DNA of 64,000 bases from Halomicrobium zhouii. GTDB lineage: Archaea; Halobacteriota; Halobacteria; Halobacteriales; Haloarculaceae. The position numbers were made by a program, and so were the translations under genes. Of this stretch, positions 8,894 through 17,183 are shown piece by piece (position 1 is the first letter of the stretch; every line of letters begins with the position of its first letter). The stretch is from assembly GCF_900114435.1 (NCBI RefSeq), contig NZ_FOZK01000002.1:1178001-1242000 (forward strand), in the 5' to 3' direction. The notes under the pieces were generated by a model. That model had not been told where the DNA came from, searched no databases, and saw only the letters and a list, made by a program, of their open reading frames with translations.

Positions 8894-8901
8894 TTAATAA
8901 A
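8894..8901 (+). promoter_or_regulatory. TATA box of the initiator tRNA gene
   Basis: TTAATAAA, centred 26-27 bases before the first base of the mature tRNA at 8924. That is the archaeal TATA-to-start distance, so the transcript may begin at or next to the mature 5' end. Confidence 0.65.
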
Positions 8902-8923
8902 CCGACTCGGGTATGAATGTAGT

Positions 8924-8998
8924 AGCGGGATGGGATAGCCAGGAGATTCCGGCGGGCTCATAACCCGTAGATCGGTGGTTCAAATCCACCTCCCGCTA
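8924..8998 (+). tRNA. Initiator tRNA-Met (CAU)
   Basis: A complete cloverleaf with no intron. The acceptor arms are AGCGGGA and TCCCGCT, the anticodon stem is CGGG/CCCG with loop CTCATAA, and the T-arm is GGTGG-TTCAAAT-CCACC. CCA is not encoded, and the discriminator is A at 8998. The A1-U72 end pair and three consecutive G-C pairs in the anticodon stem are the marks of archaeal and eukaryotic initiators, so this is tRNAi and not the elongator. The 3' end is duplicated downstream (see repeats). Confidence 0.95.
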
Positions 8999-9041
8999 TA
9001 TTCTGTCGCGAACATATTCGTGAGCGACTGATATAGCACGT

Positions 9042-9108
9042 GGTGATTTGAACTCTGGAAGACGAGCGTCAGCGAGTCTTCCTCCGGTTCAAATCCACCT
9101 CCCGCTAT
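9042..9108 (+). repeat. T-arm hairpin unit A with exact copy of the tRNAi 3' end
   Basis: ATTTGAAC (9046-9053) pairs perfectly with GTTCAAAT (9087-9094), and GGAAGAC (9057-9063) pairs with GTCTTCC (9076-9082). The right part, 9086-9108, is an exact 23-base copy of 8977-8999, the T-arm and acceptor 3' strand of the upstream tRNAi plus one base beyond it. Such copies are typical of attachment sites left by tRNA-targeting integrases, but no integrase is present. Confidence 0.75.
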
Positions 9109-9111
9109 TCT

Positions 9112-9225
9112 CGAAGCGACCAATGTGAACGAGGAGCGGAGTCGTTCGAAAGGCGCTCCGCGCCTTTCGTGATGACGAGAGAGCTTCGCTCTCTCGGATC
9201 ACGACGAGTGAACCAGGTCGCTTCG
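9112..9225. repeat. Nested palindrome with two perfect triloop hairpins
   Basis: CGAAGCGACC (9112-9121) pairs perfectly with GGTCGCTTCG (9216-9225). Inside lie two perfect hairpins. One, 9147-9169, has a 10-bp stem and a TCC loop; the other, 9176-9196, has a 9-bp stem and a TTC loop. The second is itself flanked by GTGAT/ATCAC. On the minus strand the loops read GGA and GAA closed by C-G. Confidence 0.75.
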
Positions 9226-9236
9226 GAATTGGTCAC

Positions 9237-9313
9237 GGTGATTTGAACCCTGGCAGTCGCAGCGCCCGAACGGAGTGCGGGCGACCGTCTGCCTCCGGTT
9301 CGAATCCACCGCC
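9237..9313 (+). repeat. T-arm hairpin unit B, diverged
   Basis: It has the same plan as unit A. GGTGATTTGAAC opens it, and ATTTGAAC (9241-9248) pairs with GTTCGAAT (9298-9305) with one G-T. GGCAG (9252-9256) pairs with CTGCC (9289-9293), and an inner GCCCG/CGGGC stem fills the middle. Both units share the block CCTCCGGTTCRAATCCACC. The tRNA acceptor strand is not conserved here, so B looks older or derived from another tRNA. Confidence 0.65.
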
Positions 9314-9424
9314 ACCCCGCTCGATGCTATCGCCGACCGACGTCGGGTCGCCGACTGCAAAGCCGAACGATTTTTAGTGGCACGAACTGAGTTGATTTTA
9401 ACGAAGAGCCGAGGGGGTCACAAA

Positions 9425-10024
9425 ATGGGGACACTCACAGTCGACGATCAGACGCTGTCGTTCGAACAGATCGCACGAGGGGAGGCGGACCAGAGGTTCG
9501 TCCTCGTCGTCGAGTACCGCGGCGCGACCGGCATCGAGTCGGCGACCGTCGATCTCGACGTCACGTCGCGGCGGGACGCTACCAGGGACGTTATCGAGGA
9601 CGCCCTGACCGCGTGGTACGAGAGCCAGTCCGAGGTCACGGTCGAGTCGTTCGAAGTCGTCGAACGGATCGAGTGCCGGCGTGGAGACGCCCTCGACCGG
9701 GGCGAGGATCCGGCCGACGAGCCTGAAGTAGAACCCATCGACGGCCCCGAACCGGGCGTCGACGCGGATGCGCTCACCGAGGGCGACCGCGTCGCATACT
9801 ACGTCGAAGGGCCACACAGCGCAGTCTACGGGTACATCGCCGAGGGGGTCGTCGAGAAGGTGCCGCCCTGGCACCGGGGCGTTCCGGGCCAGGGAGAACT
9901 GATCGCCGACAGGGCCGTGCTCGACGTCGGTGACCGGACGCGTGAGGTTCCCCTGGAGTGGATTATCGGGTCCACCGCCGACTCGACGGTCGCCGACGCG
10001 GTGGACCGGTCCTATCCCGCTTAG
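9425..10024 (+). CDS. Uncharacterised acidic protein
   Basis: A protein of 199 aa starting MGTLTVDDQTLSFEQIARGE. The ATG at 9425 has a good ribosome site (GAGGGG about ten bases upstream) and a TATA box TTTTTA at 9371-9376. There is no signal peptide or membrane segment. The N-terminal half has a beta-rich, immunoglobulin-like or ubiquitin-like pattern (RFVLVVEYRGATGIESATVD). The C-terminal half contains TEGDRVAYYVEGPHSAVYGY, a small beta-barrel-like stretch. I do not recognise a family. It converges with the phosphoribosyltransferase gene. Confidence 0.75.
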   Translation: MGTLTVDDQTLSFEQIARGEADQRFVLVVEYRGATGIESATVDLDVTSRRDATRDVIEDALTAWYESQSEVTVESFEVVERIECRRGDALDRGEDPADEPEVEPIDGPEPGVDADALTEGDRVAYYVEGPHSAVYGYIAEGVVEKVPPWHRGVPGQGELIADRAVLDVGDRTREVPLEWIIGSTADSTVADAVDRSYPA

Positions 10025-10126
10025 CTCGTCAGAAGGGGGCGTCACCCGGGCTATCCACACCGCTCGTCAGTACGGGTCAGTCGGTGTAGCAATTCCCACC
10101 CGCTCCCACACAGGCTCGGTCGCTCG

Positions 10127-10696
10127 CTAGTCGTCGCCGTGCTCGTCGACGATGACGACCTCGCCGTCGACGACGTCGACGTTGATGAGCGTCTTGGCCT
10201 CGTAGCCAGCGTCGGCGAGTTTGTTCTCGCCGTCGACCTTCTTGATGACGCTGACGATGTCGCGAACGTCGGCGCCGATCTCGTCCAGTGCGCCGGTGAG
10301 CGCCGCGAGCGTCCCGCCGGTCGAGAGCACGTCGTCGAGGAGGAGCACGCGGTCCCCCTCGTAGACGTCGTTGACGTACATCTCGTTCTCGGAGTAGCCC
10401 GTGACCTGTGAGAGTGCGACCTCGCCCTCGAGGCCGTACTGACGCTTCCGGACGACCACGAGCGGGATGTCGGTCATGAGTGAGACGGCAGTGGAGATGT
10501 GGATGCCCATCGCCGCCGGGGTGACGATCTTGTCGACGTCTTCGAGTTCGGCCTTCCGGATGATCTTGATGACGATCTCGCGGAGCAGTTCGGGTCGCAG
10601 CATCGGCACGCCGTCGCTGATCGGGTGGACGAAGTAGTGATACCCGTTCTTCTCGATGATCGGCGCATCGAGCAACGACTGCTTGAGCTGATCCAT
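10127..10696 (-). CDS. hpt: HGPRTase-like purine phosphoribosyltransferase
   Basis: A protein of 189 aa. The start is the ATG at 10696 ([20 protein letters not shown]), the usual haloarchaeal start. The PRPP-binding loop [13 protein letters not shown] is at residues 117-129. The N-terminal block [19 protein letters not shown] is typical of archaeal type I phosphoribosyltransferases annotated as hypoxanthine/guanine PRTase-like. It salvages purine bases with PRPP in the cytoplasm. Some members prefer adenine, so the exact base is uncertain. The region upstream carries a triloop palindrome (10731-10751). Confidence 0.9.
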   Translation of the reverse strand: MDQLKQSLLDAPIIEKNGYHYFVHPISDGVPMLRPELLREIVIKIIRKAELEDVDKIVTPAAMGIHISTAVSLMTDIPLVVVRKRQYGLEGEVALSQVTGYSENEMYVNDVYEGDRVLLLDDVLSTGGTLAALTGALDEIGADVRDIVSVIKKVDGENKLADAGYEAKTLINVDVVDGEVVIVDEHGDD

Positions 10697-10730
10697 GCTG
10701 GCGGTACTGCGAGGCGGCACAAAAACCCAC

Positions 10731-10774
10731 CGTCAGAACTTCGTTCTGACGAAGCTCGACTCACTGCGTTCGTC
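10731..10774. repeat. Triloop palindrome pair downstream of the membrane protein gene
   Basis: 10731-10751 is a perfect 9-bp hairpin (CGTCAGAAC/GTTCTGACG) with a TTC loop. 10758-10774 is GAC, TC, AC, TGC, GT, TC, GTC: a short hairpin with a tandem TC/TC mismatch and a TGC loop. In the transcript of the minus-strand gene at 10842-12821 these lie just past the stop codon, with GAA and GCA loops. Confidence 0.7.
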
Positions 10775-10841
10775 TCGCCACCGTCAACGCTCTGCTTTGT
10801 CGAGGTTCGAGTGTCGAGTCCGTCGTGGCGACGTCGGCGGA

Positions 10842-12821
10842 CTAGACGAGGTCGACCAGCTCTGCGAGGACCCGTACCATCGGCAACGCGTGGCTGTCTC
10901 CGAGGGCGAAGTATTCGACCGTGACGAAAATGAGGAAGGTGGTCGCCGCCGCCGTCGCGAGCCCGATCGAGAGCGCGCCGAACTGGCCACACTTCCCGGC
11001 TGATCGGCCCGTGAGGGCCCAGGCTCCGACGGGTCCTGCCGTTCCGAGCGCCAGCAGGGCGTGGAACTGGAACGCCTCACCGCGGCCAGGCGCCAGGAAG
11101 ACGAGTGCGACGAGGAGGAACTGGCTTCCGACCAGTAGCCCAGCGCTGTACGTCCAGGCGATCGTCCGCCAGTGTCGGTCCAGGATCGCGCCGACGGGCG
11201 GAAGCCGCACGAGCCCGTACACTGCGACCGGATAGAGCGGGAAGAGATAGCGGACTGTGACCTGTGCGTGCACCGGCAACCGCGAAATGTATACGAGCGA
11301 GTAACAGACCGCGAACACGACGACGAACCCGTCGACTGGCGGGACCCGGGGCCGTAGTCGAGACGCATCGACGCGCTCTCTCGCCGAGGCCAACGCGACC
11401 GGTATCACCGCGACGAGGCCAGCGACGACGGGCGCCGATTCGAGGAAGGAGAGGTTCGCACTGGGTGCGTCCTGTGCCCGCCTGGCGACGCGGTCGACGT
11501 AGCCGCTGCGGACGAACGAGTGGTAGACCTGTTCGGGACGCGTCGAGAGTTTCGACAGGCCCTGCGAGAGCAACTCGCCGAACGTCGCCAGCACCTCGAC
11601 CGCCGACTCGGTCAGGGCGACGACCGGGAGCAGGACCGCTGGAATCGACCAGCCGGTGCGCCCGTCGCCGTCGCCGCCTTCGGTCGGAGTTCCGGCGCCT
11701 CCCTCCGAGACGCTCCCGATCTCGGTGGTCTCGCCACCAGTCTCGAGCGAGACGTCGCCGCCGTCGGCAGCTGGATTCGGGCCGGACGGACCGTCTATCG
11801 AGAGGTCCGCGTCGGGCGGTGCGTTCCGAAGCGCACGCGGGACGGTCAGCGGGTCGCCCGTGAGCGCGAAGTTCGTTGCCAGCATCGGGACGAGGGAGAC
11901 GAGGAACGCCCCGCCGACGACGGCGAGCGAGCGGGCGTCGTTCGCGGGCGCCGAGGGGACGTCGACGACCGCGAGCGCGACTAGCACGACGAGTGCCTCC
12001 GGGGCGTGGACCCAGGCGAGCAACCCGACGAGGACGTACGCGAGCGCTCGGGACTCCGTCGCGTACGCCCGTTTCCCGTCTCGGCTTCGCGCGATGGCGA
12101 ACGCGACGGCGAGCACGACGGCGGCCGTGAGGACGTGTCGTTTGGGAACCGCTGCCCAGAACGGGAGCGGCGTGCCGAGCGTGACGAGGACCGCCGCCAG
12201 CACGGCCCGCCGGCGGTCGTGAAGTTCCCGGACCAGCCGGTAGGCGAAGACGCCGACGAACGCCGCACCGACCATGTGGACGATCTGGAGGGCGATCAGG
12301 TGGTGCTGGACGGGGTCGAGGGGCGTCGCCAGCGCGACGTTCAGTGAAAAAAGGCCGAACACGGCGACGCTGCCAGCGTACGTCGCCGTTCGTCGACGGT
12401 CCAGGATCCGGCCGGCCAGTAGCGTCGCGGCAAGGAGGGTGAGACACCACGCGGCGACGAGGACGACGCGGAGGTCCGCGACGAGTTCGAGCGCCCGGAG
12501 CAGGTAGACCAGCGGCAGGGCGGCGAAGATGACGCCGTAGTTGCGCGAGTACAGCTCGCCGTCGTACCACTCCGCCCCCGGCGTCTCCAGGCCGGGCCCG
12601 TAGGCCGCGGTCGTCATGTCCAGGGACCCGTGTTCCAGTGCATACACGCCGTTCGCGATGGTGTAGCTATCGTTGATGAGGAACGCCGTCCGCCAGGTCA
12701 GCCCGAACAGGCAGAGGCTCAGGAGGAAGATCAGCAGGCCGACACGGTCGCCCCAGAGGAGCGAGAGTGTCTTCCGCCGGAGCGGGCTGGTCGAATCGTC
12801 CCACGCCGGCCGGACGCTCAT
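10842..12821 (-). CDS. Multi-spanning membrane protein, possible GT-C glycosyltransferase
   Basis: A protein of 659 aa with about 12-13 membrane segments. After the first segment comes an extracytoplasmic loop with paired acidic and aromatic residues (LINDSYTIANGVYALEHGSL and PGAEWYDGELYSRNYG), resembling haloarchaeal GT-C-like proteins. Around residues 335-390 is a low-complexity Gly/Thr/Glu loop. The function is not established. Its start overlaps the stop of the secreted-protein gene upstream by four bases (ATGA), so the two are cotranscribed and probably cooperate at the cell surface. Confidence 0.75.
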   Translation of the reverse strand: MSVRPAWDDSTSPLRRKTLSLLWGDRVGLLIFLLSLCLFGLTWRTAFLINDSYTIANGVYALEHGSLDMTTAAYGPGLETPGAEWYDGELYSRNYGVIFAALPLVYLLRALELVADLRVVLVAAWCLTLLAATLLAGRILDRRRTATYAGSVAVFGLFSLNVALATPLDPVQHHLIALQIVHMVGAAFVGVFAYRLVRELHDRRRAVLAAVLVTLGTPLPFWAAVPKRHVLTAAVVLAVAFAIARSRDGKRAYATESRALAYVLVGLLAWVHAPEALVVLVALAVVDVPSAPANDARSLAVVGGAFLVSLVPMLATNFALTGDPLTVPRALRNAPPDADLSIDGPSGPNPAADGGDVSLETGGETTEIGSVSEGGAGTPTEGGDGDGRTGWSIPAVLLPVVALTESAVEVLATFGELLSQGLSKLSTRPEQVYHSFVRSGYVDRVARRAQDAPSANLSFLESAPVVAGLVAVIPVALASARERVDASRLRPRVPPVDGFVVVFAVCYSLVYISRLPVHAQVTVRYLFPLYPVAVYGLVRLPPVGAILDRHWRTIAWTYSAGLLVGSQFLLVALVFLAPGRGEAFQFHALLALGTAGPVGAWALTGRSAGKCGQFGALSIGLATAAATTFLIFVTVEYFALGDSHALPMVRVLAELVDLV

Positions 12822-13306
12822 CCAGTCACCTCGACCGTGACGTTCCGCTCGGCCAGCCGTCGCTCGGATTCGTTCGAGCGCAGGAACACCGTGACGGTCC
12901 CGTCGTAGCTCCGATTCTCCACGCGAGAGGGCTCGATAGCGTCCCGTTTGAGCGAGAGTTCGTACGTCCCCGTATCGGACGATGTCACGAAGTGGGTCGT
13001 CGAGCGCGAGTATCCCAGCGCGGGAATCGAGAACTGGTAGGCGAGCAACGGCGTTCCGGTGACGTTCGCCACCGTGAGTGTCGCGTCCGGGACGAGGACG
13101 TAGTACTCGCCCGATCCGAAGCGACCGGACGTAATTTCGGTACTCGATGGGAGAGAGACGTCACCCACCGTCGCGTTTCCGCTTCCGAACGACCGTTGCT
13201 CTGGCGCAGTAGTGAAGTCGACCGCTCCGACGAGCGGTCCCGAAACGAGCGTCGTCGCGAGCACGAGGCCGATAACCCCGTAGACGACGCCTCGTTCCGT
13301 ATTCAT
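12818..13306 (-). CDS. Secreted or membrane-anchored beta-rich protein
   Basis: A protein of 162 aa counted from the ATG at 13306 (MNTERGVVYGVIGLVLATTL). A Sec-type signal or anchor covers residues 8-30. The rest is Ser/Thr/Val-rich, beta-sandwich-like and contains several N-glycosylation sequons (NVT, NRS, NES, NAT). An ATG 12 codons earlier is possible but would put charged-poor sequence ahead of the signal. I know no function. It is translationally coupled to the membrane protein at 10842-12821, which suggests a two-gene surface system. Confidence 0.75.
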   Translation of the reverse strand: MNTERGVVYGVIGLVLATTLVSGPLVGAVDFTTAPEQRSFGSGNATVGDVSLPSSTEITSGRFGSGEYYVLVPDATLTVANVTGTPLLAYQFSIPALGYSRSTTHFVTSSDTGTYELSLKRDAIEPSRVENRSYDGTVTVFLRSNESERRLAERNVTVEVTG

Positions 13307-13468
13307 CGTCCCAACGGAGAGTAACCCCGCAGATAAATCCATCGTGCCTGCGACGTCGGTGGTCTGGATACGCCGCTATCAGGGCTGACTCACAGCGGTA
13401 CAAACGCGTCGTCCGTTCCGGAGTGAGGCATTCTCAACGGGGTGTCCGGGACACTGAAATCCGGCCGA

Positions 13469-14044
13469 CTAGTCGTCGCTGGTACTCTCGTACTCCGAGA
13501 GCGTCATCTCGCGCCCGTGCAGGTTCTGGTACCCGGCCGAAATCGTGAGGACGATTGCGATAACCGTCGCCAGCACGAGCGGTGGAATCCTGGTGAACGG
13601 AAAGAGACCCACCCACAGCGTCGCGACGAGGGCCAGACTGACCGCGCCGACGGAGAGGTAGTACTCGCGCCAGGGGAACTCCCCGCCGGGGACGATCTCG
13701 AGGTACACCGTCAGGTCGTCGGTCTGGCACGTCGTGTCGATGACGCCGTCGTCGGAGTCGTACGCGACGATGCCCACGTCGGCCATGCGCGGGAGGTGCG
13801 TCTGCTGGAGCGTCGTGTAGACCCGCTTGCGCTGTTTCTTCGAGATGCCCTCGCACGACGTCTCGTACTCCCAGGCGGCAACCTGCGTCGCGAGGTCGCC
13901 CAGTTCCACCGGCCCGCCGTGCCGACGGAGGTACTGGAGGACGAATCGCCGTCGCTTGTTCTGCAACACGTCGAATATCTCCCCCTTCGAGAGGTCCTGG
14001 ACACCCCTGCCCACGTTCGTGACTTGCTCTGTATGGTTACTCAT
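13469..14044 (-). CDS. DUF7344-type winged-helix membrane regulator
   Basis: A protein of 191 aa from the ATG at 14044 (MSNHTEQVTNVGRGVQDLSK). Residues 20-115 form a winged-helix domain with the haloarchaeal pattern DVLQNKRRRFVLQYLRRH and VYTTLQQTHLPRMADVGIV. Two membrane segments follow near the C-terminus (about residues 130-180). Such proteins are thought to be membrane-tethered transcription regulators. The TATA box (ATTATATA on the minus strand, 14123-14130) predicts a start near 14100, so the in-frame ATG at 14074 is also possible. It lies just downstream of the pilin pair and may act on it. Confidence 0.8.
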   Translation of the reverse strand: MSNHTEQVTNVGRGVQDLSKGEIFDVLQNKRRRFVLQYLRRHGGPVELGDLATQVAAWEYETSCEGISKKQRKRVYTTLQQTHLPRMADVGIVAYDSDDGVIDTTCQTDDLTVYLEIVPGGEFPWREYYLSVGAVSLALVATLWVGLFPFTRIPPLVLATVIAIVLTISAGYQNLHGREMTLSEYESTSDD

Positions 14045-14203
14045 GGTGACGTCAATCCCCTGCGTCGGCCCCATCGACGCCGTCGCGGCCGTCGTTCTAC
14101 GTTCCCGCATGTGGTGGCCCACTATATAATCGCAGCGGTGGCTGGGAGAAGTGATTGTTACTCACGCTCGGACGAGACGACAGAAGAGAGTGCAGAAGGA
14201 CGT

Positions 14204-14647
14204 TCAGGCGCTAGGGCCTTCCCAGGTGCCGAGCGTTGCGGAGGTACCGCCCTCGGAGGACTGGTAAACGACGCGGACGGTGTCGCCGTCATCTACTGAC
14301 ACCGTCACGCTGTCCCCTGCGCTTATCTTATCGCCGTCGCTGTAGGTAGTACTACCGCTGACCGTATCAGTTGCGCCATCTGACCACGATCCATCATCGT
14401 TTGTACCTCGTACGAACAACTCTTCAGCGTTGATCGAATCTCCACCATTGTGCGTGATGGTGAGATCACTGCCATCGTAATCGAAACTGAAACTCGCCTG
14501 CGGAGCGGTGTTGCTGACCTGGTCGCCCAGGCCGAGGACGAACGTCGCGATGACGGCTGCGAGAATCACGGTTATGGCGACCATCAGGATGACGCCGATG
14601 ACTGGCGAAACAGCGTCGTCGTCAGAGAGTAGTGATTTGATATTCAT
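14204..14647 (-). CDS. Type IV pilin (Pilin_N), copy 1
   Basis: A protein of 147 aa. Residues 8-35 hold the haloarchaeal class III signal and H-domain (DDDAVSPVIGVILMVAITV), which is cut by a prepilin peptidase and packs the filament core. The rest is a Ser/Thr/Asp-rich beta head with FDYDGSDLTITHNGGDSI. It should be an extracellular pilus subunit for adhesion. It lies seven bases downstream of a paralogue with a nearly identical first 44 residues, transcribed from the same promoter. Confidence 0.93.
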   Translation of the reverse strand: MNIKSLLSDDDAVSPVIGVILMVAITVILAAVIATFVLGLGDQVSNTAPQASFSFDYDGSDLTITHNGGDSINAEELFVRGTNDDGSWSDGATDTVSGSTTYSDGDKISAGDSVTVSVDDGDTVRVVYQSSEGGTSATLGTWEGPSA

Positions 14648-14654
14648 TGTTTTA

Positions 14655-15092
14655 TTAAGCGTTAGGCCCTTCCCAGGTGGTGAGCGTCGCAGAGCTACCG
14701 CCGTTAGGATCCTGGTAAACGACTCTCACTGTCTCACCGCTGTCGGCTCCGACGCCGACCGTGATACTATTCCCGGCCGAAACCATGTCGGAATCTGAAT
14801 ATGAGCTATCGATTGAAGGCCACTTACCAGTATCACTGACTCCGCTACTACCTCGAATATAGAGACTACCCGCACGGATGGAGTCACCTCCTTCGTGCGT
14901 GACAGTGAGATCACTACTTGAATAATCGGTGCTGAAACTTGCCTGCGGCGCGGTGTTGCTGACCTGGTCGCCCAGGCCGAGAACGAACGTCGCGATGACG
15001 GCCGCAAGGATCACGGTGATGGCGACCATCAGGATGACGCCTATCACGGGTGATACGGCGTCGTCGTCCGAAAGGAGTTCTTTGAGTTGCAT
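14655..15092 (-). CDS. Type IV pilin (Pilin_N), copy 2
   Basis: A protein of 145 aa from the ATG at 15092 (MQLKELLSDDDAVSPVIGVI). It has the same H-domain as copy 1 and a diverged head (STDYSSSDLTVTHEGGDSIR). The C-terminal motif VRVVYQ...GGSSATLTTWEGPNA matches copy 1. It is the promoter-proximal gene of the pair: TTTTTATA on the minus strand at 15197-15204 predicts a transcript start near 15175, so the leader is about 80 bases. The duplication looks recent in the N-terminal part, while the surface-exposed part has drifted. Confidence 0.93.
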   Translation of the reverse strand: MQLKELLSDDDAVSPVIGVILMVAITVILAAVIATFVLGLGDQVSNTAPQASFSTDYSSSDLTVTHEGGDSIRAGSLYIRGSSGVSDTGKWPSIDSSYSDSDMVSAGNSITVGVGADSGETVRVVYQDPNGGSSATLTTWEGPNA

Positions 15093-15196
15093 GGTTTTGG
15101 TATGCGACACGCACCCAGTGGCCGGAGAATCGCCCGCCTGCACGGGGATTCCAGCGTGCCGTGAGTCGTGTGTGTTGGCAAGGAGGCAATAGCTGG

Positions 15197-15204
15197 TATA
15201 AAAA
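15197..15204 (-). promoter_or_regulatory. TATA box of the pilin pair
   Basis: TTTTTATA on the minus strand. The expected transcript start is near 15175, giving a leader of about 80 bases with a weak GCACG/CGTGC hairpin. This leader is longer than is usual in haloarchaea and may carry regulation. Confidence 0.55.
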
Positions 15205-15374
15205 GTTCGCACCCGAGTATAACGAGTGATAACCACTCTGTTCGAATCGGGATACGGGGGTCGCAGGAGAGCCCTGGGTTGACTGCGCTCGCAGATGGAG
15301 AAACACCCACTCCGATCGAATCGAGGGCCTGTGAGGTAGCTCACAGTGACCACCGACGGCCACCGACGAAGTAT

Positions 15375-17183
15375 CTACAGCGACAGAATGACGATGCCGA
15401 GCGTCGCGAAGAGCGCGAGGACGAGGATGCTCGTCCCGATTGAGGCCCGCAGTGGGTGCGCCGGGCGGTCCTCGGTGTCGACCCCGCCGCCGACTGTGCG
15501 CCGGCGGAGTTCGTCCGTGACCTCGGTAGGCGAGGTCACGGCGTAGGTGACGCCGTGGGCGACGCGGACGGCCAGGCGGTCCACCGCGGCGTAGATTTCG
15601 GTGACGCCGCGGACGAGGCCGCGCGTCGCGTAGAAGGTCAGGGGGTTGTACGCCGAGTCGACGTCTCGGACGCGGCCCAGTTTGGCGAGCGGCTTCTTCG
15701 TCGCGACGAAGACGACAAGGCCGGCGACGGCGAGCGCGACGCCCTCGACGACGTGGTCGACCGTGTACGTCTTGTAGACGTGGCCGACGACGGCGCCATC
15801 GGTGACGTCGAAGGGCAGGATGGCGAACAGTGCAGAGTCGAAGACGCCGTAGACGACGCACAGCACCGCGACGACGATCATGGCGACGCTCTGGCCGCGG
15901 TTGGCGTCCCGGACCTCGCCGTCGTGGTCGCCGTGGAAGAAGGCGTAGTAGCCGAACTTGATGAACGACGCGAACGTGCCGACACCGCCGATGAGGAGCA
16001 TCCACTCGAGGCCGGTCTGGTTGGCGAACATGAACGCGTAGTCGAAGGTGTAGTGACTCGCCGAGATGACGATGCCCTTGCTGACGAAGCCGTTGAAGAA
16101 GGGGAAACCGGCGATGGAGAGCGCGGCGACGGTGAACGTCGTCGCCGTGATGGGCATCTCGCGGGCGAGGCCGCCGAGTTTCTTCAGGTCCTCCTCGCCG
16201 GTGCGGTAGATGACGACGCCGGCGGTCATGAACAGCAGGCTCTTGTAGAGGATGTGGTTGAAGACGTGGGCGAAGGCGCCGGCCTGGGCCAGCGCGGTGC
16301 CGATGCCGACGCCGGCGATCATGTAGCCGACCTGGGACTGGATGTGATAGGAGAGCAGCCGGCGCATGTCGTTCTGGAGTAGGGCGTAGAAGACGCCGAA
16401 GACCGCCATCGCGCCGCCCATGTAGGCGATCCAGACGTTGCCGTCCGGGAACGCGCGGTACATCCCGTAGACGCCGGTCTTCGTCGTGAACACGCAGAGG
16501 AAGACGCTGGCCGCGATGTGGGGTCGCGGATAGGTGTCGGGCAACCAGGCGTGCAGGCCGACGAAGCCGACGTTGACGCCGATACCGACGGCGGCCATGG
16601 CTGGCGGGAGACCTGCCAGTGCGCCCGAAGCGGTCGCGATGCCCGTGCCGTCGAAGACGAACGTGTCCGTGATGGTGTAGTGCCAGACGATGGCGCCCAT
16701 CAGCAGGCTGCCACCGATGCCGTGGAAGACGGCGTAGCGGAAGCCGGCGCGGACCGCCTGCCCGCCGTAGTGCCAGACGAGCAGCGTGCTCGTGACGGCC
16801 ATCAGCTCCCAGAAGAACAGCAGCGTGAGCCAGTCGCCCGCCGTCACCGCGCCGATGCTCGTGGCGACGTAGGACAGCGCGAAGGCCGTCTGGCGGCTGT
16901 CGGCCTGCGAGGCGTAGGAGTACAGCACTGCGACGGCGCCGATGAGCCCGAAGATGAGCGCCATCAGCCGGCTGAACGCGTCGACGTGGAGCAGTGCGGT
17001 CTGAAAGCCGAGGAACTGGAGGTCGGTGAGGTACGTCCCCGCGGGAACGACGACGGCCCATGCGGCAGTCGCGGCCGTCGCCAGTATCCCGAGCGCGTGT
17101 CCGATACGGCGGGGGAGCACTGCGACGGCGACTGCCACGGCCAGCAGCACGACCGCCGGCGGAATTGCGGTGAGCGCGGACAT
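15375..17183 (-). CDS. Mrp/NADH-dehydrogenase-type antiporter subunit, D-like (third)
   Basis: A protein of 602 aa in the NuoL/M/N-MrpA/D family, with about 14 membrane segments. It has the family motifs FFWELMAVTSTLLVW and LHAWLPDTYPRPHIAASVF, a broken-helix region with K and H (HIQSQVGYMIAGVG and FNHILYKSLLFMTAG), and a hydrophilic C-terminal third. It should carry protons or Na+ across the membrane as part of the Mrp complex. It is the last gene of the operon, overlapping the previous stop by one base (TGATG). Its C-terminal 120 residues contain an amphipathic stretch after RVAHGVTYAV. Confidence 0.9.
   Translation of the reverse strand: MSALTAIPPAVVLLAVAVAVAVLPRRIGHALGILATAATAAWAVVVPAGTYLTDLQFLGFQTALLHVDAFSRLMALIFGLIGAVAVLYSYASQADSRQTAFALSYVATSIGAVTAGDWLTLLFFWELMAVTSTLLVWHYGGQAVRAGFRYAVFHGIGGSLLMGAIVWHYTITDTFVFDGTGIATASGALAGLPPAMAAVGIGVNVGFVGLHAWLPDTYPRPHIAASVFLCVFTTKTGVYGMYRAFPDGNVWIAYMGGAMAVFGVFYALLQNDMRRLLSYHIQSQVGYMIAGVGIGTALAQAGAFAHVFNHILYKSLLFMTAGVVIYRTGEEDLKKLGGLAREMPITATTFTVAALSIAGFPFFNGFVSKGIVISASHYTFDYAFMFANQTGLEWMLLIGGVGTFASFIKFGYYAFFHGDHDGEVRDANRGQSVAMIVVAVLCVVYGVFDSALFAILPFDVTDGAVVGHVYKTYTVDHVVEGVALAVAGLVVFVATKKPLAKLGRVRDVDSAYNPLTFYATRGLVRGVTEIYAAVDRLAVRVAHGVTYAVTSPTEVTDELRRRTVGGGVDTEDRPAHPLRASIGTSILVLALFATLGIVILSL

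Larger units (their letters stand above)
8999..9424. other. Non-coding region of 426 bp filled with nested hairpins
   Basis: No protein-coding pattern is seen here. The region holds two hairpin units that copy the tRNA T-arm (9042-9108 and 9237-9313). Between them is a nested palindrome (9112-9225), and at its end lie the promoter and ribosome site of the gene at 9425 (TTTTTA at 9371-9376; GAGGGG at about 9410-9415). A 50-codon upstream extension of that gene would run through these repeats and is not believed. Confidence 0.7.

Noticed and set aside
9275-9424. 50-residue N-terminal extension of the unknown protein
   Set aside because: It would be translated from the tRNA-like repeat and across the promoter; the ATG at 9425 has a ribosome site.
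8924-10024. Integrated mobile element at the tRNA
   Set aside because: Copies of the tRNA 3' end exist, but there is no integrase and only about 320 bases between the copies; at most a remnant.
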